Assembly: GCA_012295275.1 (NCBI GenBank)
Contig: CM022679.1
Location: forward strand, 14,975,842 to 15,039,841
DNA: 64,000 nt
DNA from: Chrysomallon squamiferum
Lineage: Eukaryota; Mollusca; Gastropoda; Neomphalida; Peltospiridae
Direction: 5' to 3'
Both the position numbers and the translations under genes were made by a program. The notes under the pieces were generated by a model. It saw only the letters and a list, made by a program, of their open reading frames with translations, was not told the DNA's origin and searched no databases. The stretch's first letter is position 1; every line of letters starts with the position of its first letter. Below, piece after piece: positions 58,652 to 64,000 of this stretch.

Positions 58652-58924
58652 TTAGACTTCCATCATATAAGTACATCGTTGATCAGATAATTTTAAAATC
58701 CAGACTGTAGGCAATAAATTAGTTCCCCATCCCCTCTCCAAAAAGAGAGAAGAAAATAAAATAAAATAAAATAAAAATAAAAATAAAAATAAAATATAAA
58801 TCTTAAGAAAAAAAGAGAAGAGCAGCAATTCAGAAAAAACCCTGTGTAAACTGAAACAGTATCTTAAAGACTGACCTGGGTGTACAGGATATTGTGTAAT
58901 CCAGTTAACAGCTGCATCTGTCAT
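58652..58924 (-). CDS. Weak candidate small two-exon gene
   Basis: On the minus strand an ATG at 58924 opens a 49-nt exon (MTDAAVNWITQYPVHP) ending at a good donor (GTCAGT, 58875-58870). An acceptor (CTACAG) before 58704 would continue in frame for 17 codons to TAA at 58652, giving 33 residues. The peptide has no family I recognise. It may be part of a longer transcript or chance. Without splicing the frame is also open across 58652-58924. Confidence 0.2.
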   Translation of the reverse strand: MTDAAVNWITQYPVHPGQSLRYCFSLHRVFSELLLFSFFLKIYILFLFLFLFYFILFSSLFLERGWGTNLLPTVWILKLSDQRCTYMMEV

Positions 58925-59827
58925 TTCTCTTTTCGGACGTCTGCTTTTGTTTTGCGAGAGAACTCACGGAATTATGCGAATGCGCGGCATTCATCCGTTA
59001 TCAATTTTTGACTTCACTTCTGACCGATTTTTATAATAAATGACAGCATCGAGAATACGAATGATGATAATGATGATGTAGAACATTTAAAATGGTGTCA
59101 AATAATTTAAAACGGTGTACAATAATTTAAAAGGAATTAAATGTTTTTAAATGTAAAAGTGTTTATAAACAACAAAAATTGCGTTCTTCACAGAGCGATC
59201 AATACAGCATTTTTCATATTCCAACTGGTAACTCGTCACCGTTTTTCGATGAATATAACTATTAAAGATGCCTTGCTACTTATCAGTTAAAGCAGCCAAT
59301 AGAGATGAAGCATAAATAACACACCCATACACACGTATATATAAAAGATTATAAGAATAAAACAACTTTCTTTATTGCAACCATAGTGTTCTGTAATAAT
59401 GGCGGTTATCAATTGCTAATAATAAAGTATGGCAAAAAAAATAATTGTAAGTTCGCGTGTAAAATGGCCAGTATGTTCAATTTTTAATGACAATCACGTT
59501 ATTTATTTATTTATTTTCTTGTTTGTTTTGTTTGTTTATTTGTTTGCTTGTTTAATTTTTATATGTGTTATTATATGGTCGATACATGCTTCTTTGAGTT
59601 AAAATGGCCTCATACTAGTCAGAAATTACACTGTTTAAAATATGTCTCTCCGATCAGAGATAAATGTTTTCGTTTGGTTAGTGTAAATACGATAAATCAT
59701 AAATCTGCTGATAGTTTTATTGTTTTTTCCATTACATGTTACTTATGATGCCCTTGGTATCGTTGCTTATTTAAATAAATATTTGATCAATATTTGACCA
59801 TTTTTTGTTTGTTTATCTGGTGTCCTA

Positions 59828-59829
<2 letters not shown>

Positions 59830-59865
<36 letters not shown>
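59830..59865. repeat. Poly-T tract
   Basis: About 36 bp of T, followed by AAT/GAT-rich imperfect repeats to 60040. Confidence 0.95.
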
Positions 59866-59870
<5 letters not shown>

Positions 59871-60361
59871 AATAGTGATAATAGTGATGGCAATGACAGT
59901 GCTATTATTTTTTATCATAGCCTTCATCATTTTATTGTCATCATCCTATTATTATTATTACAGCCAATATTGTTACAATTATTTCTACTGCTATCACTAA
60001 TATTATTATAAACTAATATTATTACTACACACATACTATTCTACTGATTTACAACAACAAAAAAACAAAACACACAAACATAAAAAAACAAAAAACAACA
60101 TTTAGACAAAAACTGATGATTATTTAACTTATCTGACCAATAAGAAGTATTAGATAAGAAAGGCAACTCGGCCATCGCTTGTGTTTTTAAATGTTGTCTG
60201 ACAAAATGGAGTAACGTCCCTTCGATGAAGCGTTGGTTTTTATTTTTGAATAATACATTTAAATGGTACACGAACTTTCAGATACTGTTTTAAATATTAT
60301 AATTCTTAGATATCATCAGTAAAATATTCACTAGCAAACACTTTATTAACATCAATTTTCT

Positions 60362-60395
<34 letters not shown>

Positions 60396-60517
60396 TTCCT
60401 ACTTTTTTTTCATGTTACATGTGCGAAACAATGGCTGGTCTTAATTCTAACACATTTCTGTTCCCTTCGACTTCGTCTGCGTTCCTCGCCAGTGTCTGCC
60501 TTCGATTAGTTCTGCTT

Positions 60518-61636
60518 TCATCCGTGGACCATGTGCACACGAGCTCTCCGACACAACAAGATGGTGGCGAAATTCCTCCTGAATCTTTCGTTCATGAAGG
60601 CGTAAATAATAGGATTGTAGCAAGCTCCGCTTAACGCGAGCCACTGCAGGTAGCAGCGAATGTTCAAGTTGACTTCTGTCAGCTGTAAGTTGTTTTCTTT
60701 AGAGATGACGTCAAACACCAGCAGCGGGGACCAGCAGAAGGCGTAAAGCAGGACGACAAGTACCAGCATTTTTATCGCTTTTCGTTTGTACCGCGTCTGC
60801 TGGTCCGTCGAGGAGATTCGAACACGCGTACCTACCGGAACTTTCACCCACAGTTCGAGAGCGATTACTGCATAGGTGACGCCGATCAGAATGAAAGGGA
60901 CTATCAGAAGAATGACGAACGTCAGCCACATTTTCAGCGATTCCACGGGGCCGTCGTCGGTGGCAACGCAGATGTTGTGAGATGCGCCGCCGTCGAACAC
61001 GGTTTTCACGTCGTACAGGAACACGTAAGGCGTGCTTGAAGCTACCGCCAAGATCCAGACAGCAGCCAGGAACGCGGCAGCAAACTTTGGACTTTTCGTG
61101 AACTTGATTTTCAAAGGGTGGACGATGGCGTAATAGCGATCGATGGCTATGCAGCAGAGAGTTAGCGAACTAGACGCGACCGTCAGGTTGGTCATGAAGG
61201 GCATCACCTTGCACAGAAAGTCTCCAAAGATCCAGTATCTGTACAGCGCTGTCGTGATGTTGATAGGCATGCAGGTGACGGTGACGAAGAAGTCGCTGAT
61301 GGCTAAGGACAGAATGAAGACGTTCATTGTGGACCGCATGTGTTGGTTGCACACGAAGGACAAGATGACCAGTGAGTTTCCCAGCAGCGACACGGAGATC
61401 GCCGCGGCGTACAGGCAGGACAAGGTGTACTTGGACTCGGGCGGTATCTCCTTTATGACGTCAGTGGCCCCTACCAAACCCCGACACAGATCAATATCGG
61501 ACTGGTTAGCTCGTCTTAGCTGAAGTTCGTGGCAGAGTTCAAGAATAAACATCCGCGTTTTGGAATCGTTTGTTTCTGTGATGTTAACCGTGTTTAGATC
61601 TCCATCCATGATTATTATATTCCCCCCAAAAATCAC
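60518..61636 (-). CDS. Rhodopsin-class peptide GPCR, single coding exon
   Basis: The frame encodes 372 residues with seven hydrophobic segments. Class A landmarks are N87 of TM1 (GNS), LAISD with D115 in TM2, C142 (TM3) and C223 (loop 2) for the conserved disulphide, IDRYYAIVHPL with DRY at 166-168, FCWSP (300-304) in TM6 and NPIIY (341-345) in TM7. C362 may be palmitoylated. N-glycosylation sites are N18 and N44. The TM3 to loop 2 pattern and HPLK after DRY are typical of neuropeptide receptors of the QRFP/NPFF/orexin/CCK group, signalling through G proteins at the plasma membrane; the ligand cannot be named. The ATG at 61636 gives the longest frame; ATG at codon 10 is an equal alternative. 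The gene is clearly GC-richer than its surroundings. Confidence 0.92.
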   Translation of the reverse strand: MIFGGNIIIMDGDLNTVNITETNDSKTRMFILELCHELQLRRANQSDIDLCRGLVGATDVIKEIPPESKYTLSCLYAAAISVSLLGNSLVILSFVCNQHMRSTMNVFILSLAISDFFVTVTCMPINITTALYRYWIFGDFLCKVMPFMTNLTVASSSLTLCCIAIDRYYAIVHPLKIKFTKSPKFAAAFLAAVWILAVASSTPYVFLYDVKTVFDGGASHNICVATDDGPVESLKMWLTFVILLIVPFILIGVTYAVIALELWVKVPVGTRVRISSTDQQTRYKRKAIKMLVLVVLLYAFCWSPLLVFDVISKENNLQLTEVNLNIRCYLQWLALSGACYNPIIYAFMNERFRRNFATILLCRRARVHMVHG

Positions 61637-61960
61637 TTTATACGGCTAAACTCGTCCTGAATTTCAATACAATAATTTATGGTTACGCTATAGTTCGTTT
61701 GACATATTATTTAGTCACTGAGAATACATACTCTTGGTTCTTAAAAACGTTTCACCAAAAAATTACTCTGTCATGTCTTCGGTCTTGGATTAAGTTTCCT
61801 CTGTAGAATGCAGTGTAGATCGGTGTTTGTGTGGCTGTTACAGATACATTTGTCACCAAACCCCGATAAAAGAATGAACTAGATCGTTGACTTTAATCGC
61901 TTTTTATATCAGAAACTCAAAACAGGAGTAAATTCGCAAAAAGGAAACATTACCAATGTA

Positions 61961-62010
61961 ATTCGGAATTTTACGGAACTGGACGGAATAAACCGGATTA
62001 GACGGCTTCC
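61961..62010 (+). repeat. Second 10-bp periodic CGGAA array
   Basis: CGGAA occurs at 61964, 61974 and 61984, then CGGAT at 61994 and CGGC at 62003. This is the same core and period as the array at 14431-14520. It lies about 330 bp upstream of the GPCR start codon. Confidence 0.75.
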
Positions 62011-62229
62011 TGTCCATATGGCGCTGTTTTTTAACCTGTGAAAATGTTTCCAGTTTTCACATGCTGCATTCATCTCATCTTATCAGGGTTTTCTTTTTTT
62101 TTGTAATGTGTAATTTGTAAATTATAAACCGAGAAATGTTTTTAAAATATATTTTATTCAAACAATAAACGAATCCCATTTTGGCAAGCATCGTTTTCAG
62201 ATACATACAAACATTCACACATGAATATG

Positions 62230-62234
<5 letters not shown>

Positions 62235-62272
<38 letters not shown>

Positions 62273-62300
62273 GTAACATATATATATATATATATATATA
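62235..62300. repeat. (AC)n then (TA)n compound microsatellite
   Basis: About 34 bp of AC, a short spacer, and 22 bp of TA, followed by a G7 run. Confidence 0.95.
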
Positions 62301-63712
62301 TGGGGGGGGCGCGGGTAATGTGACATGATAACTAATATATAATATATATGTAACTCACTATATACATTACTCATAAAATCACTGTCTTAGGAACAAACAA
62401 CAATACGAGGTTTCAAATCAAAGGTCTTTAATACTAGGTAATTCCTGATATAGAAATATTAACATATACAACATTCAACTCTGGCGAGAACAAACTGACC
62501 AGATTCATAAAACCGTAGTTAATTAATACAAAACATAATAAAGATTCTACAATTGTAAAATCAGACAAATTAAATTTAAAAAAATAAAAATAAAAAAAAT
62601 ATAAAACCCTGATGTTTAAAATAAAAGAAAATAATAATAAACAAATATATTCAACAAAAATATGATCAAATACATAATATTAATATATAGTTCATTAGAA
62701 TCAAATCTGAGGAGAAGTTATTTACATGCATTTAAATATTAATGTCAACTGTCAAAATTCATTAGTCAAGAGTTCACCGAGGAGTTATCTTTGAGTAAAA
62801 CTGTTACAGTTCAGTTTTCCCTATCCATATTATTATATCACAATTATACGTTCAAGTAGAACTCACATAATAAGAAACTTGTAATGCCATTAATATAGTC
62901 CCAATCAGTCTGATGCCAGTGAAATAGTCTATCAATATAAAATAACTGATTATTAAATGACTTAAGAAATTCTTGACGTTTAGTCACTTCTGATATCAGT
63001 TTCACCCTGTGTTAACAGTAATTTTTGACAAAAGCAATTAACTTCAGTTTAAATACACGTATATACATGAACGTCATGTAATTATTATTCATATTTTGTT
63101 TATATTGAAAACATAAAAACAATATCATTTGAGACATTTAAAGAAAAGAATAATTGTTATCATAACGATACAAATACCAGCGTATGTAAATTAATAATTA
63201 CACACAAATATAAAATATATTCAGTATTGTAAGTAGTGATGTCACTCAACACAACCAGTGTCGCCACCTGAGCAGAAATAATGAATATGTATCGTCTGCG
63301 TTTACTGGGAAAATACTCAGTGTATGAATAATATTTATACTTCAACTATTTCAATGTGAAAACTAACAGAGATCACGTTAATTATTATAAATTGTAACTA
63401 CTGTTACTTAAAGTTATACCAATATATTTAATAAATTATGCACAAGTAAAATATAAATATTGTCTCCATATTTAATATATGATATCTTAATTATTCTTTT
63501 TAGTAGATATATTAAAATAAAAGCAATAAACCTAAATTAATTACTGTTCTCGGCTGATCTGTAGCACATATAAGTGAAACCATTATAAGCCAAATATAAA
63601 AATGCTTACCTTCACTAACAATTATTTAAGGTCCTGTCATGTTAAGGGCCAGAGTGCAATCCTTGTTCTCTGAGAATGTTCCTCTTTAAATTCTGGGCAG
63701 CAGCTGCCATAT

Positions 63713-63733
63713 ATGGTCATGTCACATGACCAT
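63713..63733. promoter_or_regulatory. Perfect 21-bp palindrome containing GTCACATGAC
   Basis: ATGGTCATGT, a single C, then ACATGACCAT: two 10-base arms, perfectly complementary. The core GTCACATGAC resembles the M-box/CLEAR sites bound by MITF/TFE-type bHLH-zip factors (GTCACGTGAC) with one change. A CAGCTG E-box lies just upstream (about 63701). Confidence 0.5.
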
Positions 63734-64000
63734 ACAGTTCCCAGTGCTAACGAAAACTCCCAGTAGGAGGCAGTCATCTTAACCTGTCTTGCTAGCACTT
63801 ACTCCCCTCCGATTACTTTTGTGAACTAATCACTTTAAAAACATTAAATACTTATCCTTATATAATAGGAAACAATGGTTATTATTTCTCTATTCTACGT
63901 GTGTGTGTTGGGGGGTTTGGATGTGTGCGCGCGCGCGCGAAAATTTGTCTTCACTTCTATGTGTGCATATATATGTATGTTCGGCTTTGTTCAAATACAG

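Larger units (their letters stand above)
50873..60517. other. Spacer between the methyltransferase gene and the GPCR
   Basis: About 9.6 kb. It contains a probable 5' UTR exon of the methyltransferase gene (51988-52150), AAT runs (51263-51302, 51720-51776, 52246-52308), GT (52500-52527), a possible DNA-transposon remnant (55166-55838), an A-rich tract (56480-56525), a CpG-bearing island (57590-57850), AC tracts (57890-57918, 58400-58427) and poly-T (59830-59865). Apart from one weak candidate at 58652-58924, I see no gene. Confidence 0.5.
61637..64000. other. Upstream region of the GPCR and right edge of the window
   Basis: This holds the likely GPCR promoter and 5' UTR, the phased CGGAA array (61961-62010), an AC tract (62235-62268), a TA tract (62279-62300) followed by GGGGGGGCGCGGG, and AT-rich unique sequence. 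A segment at 63630-63840 with E-box-like palindromes may be another regulatory region. I see no further coding exons. Confidence 0.45.

Noticed and set aside
60518-61523. Open frames in other phases and on the plus strand over the GPCR (for example 61143-61523)
   Set aside because: They are shadows of the GPCR frame, a result of its higher GC content.

Overview
The window is eukaryotic, almost certainly animal, DNA. It is AT-rich and packed with microsatellites (CT/GA, TA, AC/GT, AAT/ATT, AAAT, ACAT, poly-A). Its genes are split by GT-AG introns, and one developmental homeobox gene has long introns. The protein matches and the microsatellite style suggest a lophotrochozoan, most likely a mollusc. 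The class within Mollusca cannot be decided from this sequence alone.

Layout. (1) 261-15655, plus strand: a DRGX (dorsal root ganglia homeobox) orthologue of six coding exons, complete from the MFCFHCPP start to the C-terminal OAR motif. (2) 15656-25633: about 10 kb of gene-poor spacer with two non-repetitive islands that look like cis-regulatory DNA. (3) 25634-41147, minus strand: a 24-exon CHTF18/CTF18 gene (alternative clamp-loader large subunit), essentially complete. A MITE with long inverted repeats sits in its second intron. (4) 44483-46488, minus strand: a four-exon gene for a 156-residue protein resembling FAM104/VCF-type p97 cofactors. (5) 49785-50872, minus strand: a two-exon gene for a type II membrane protein with an FkbM-type methyltransferase domain. 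(6) 50873-60517: spacer with a possible pogo-like element remnant, a GC-rich island and one weak small-gene candidate. (7) 60518-61636, minus strand: a single-exon rhodopsin-class peptide GPCR. (8) 61637-64000: upstream DNA of the GPCR, with a phased CGGAA array and, near the right edge, a perfect palindrome.

The genes are functionally unrelated (sensory-neuron transcription factor, replication clamp loader, probable p97 cofactor, membrane methyltransferase, neuropeptide receptor), as is normal for an animal chromosome. The most notable sequence-level observations are these: a 10-bp periodic CGGAA array that begins inside the last codons of DRGX and recurs upstream of the GPCR; an apparent one-base frame shift in the CTF18 AAA+ core that a four-base downstream splice acceptor would absorb; and long CT and GA tracts in DRGX introns 4 and 5 that are complementary in the pre-mRNA and flank exon 5, whose skipping would remove the OAR motif. 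I saw no clearly new multi-gene system. All exon structures were assembled by eye from splice signals, phase and protein resemblance, without transcript evidence.
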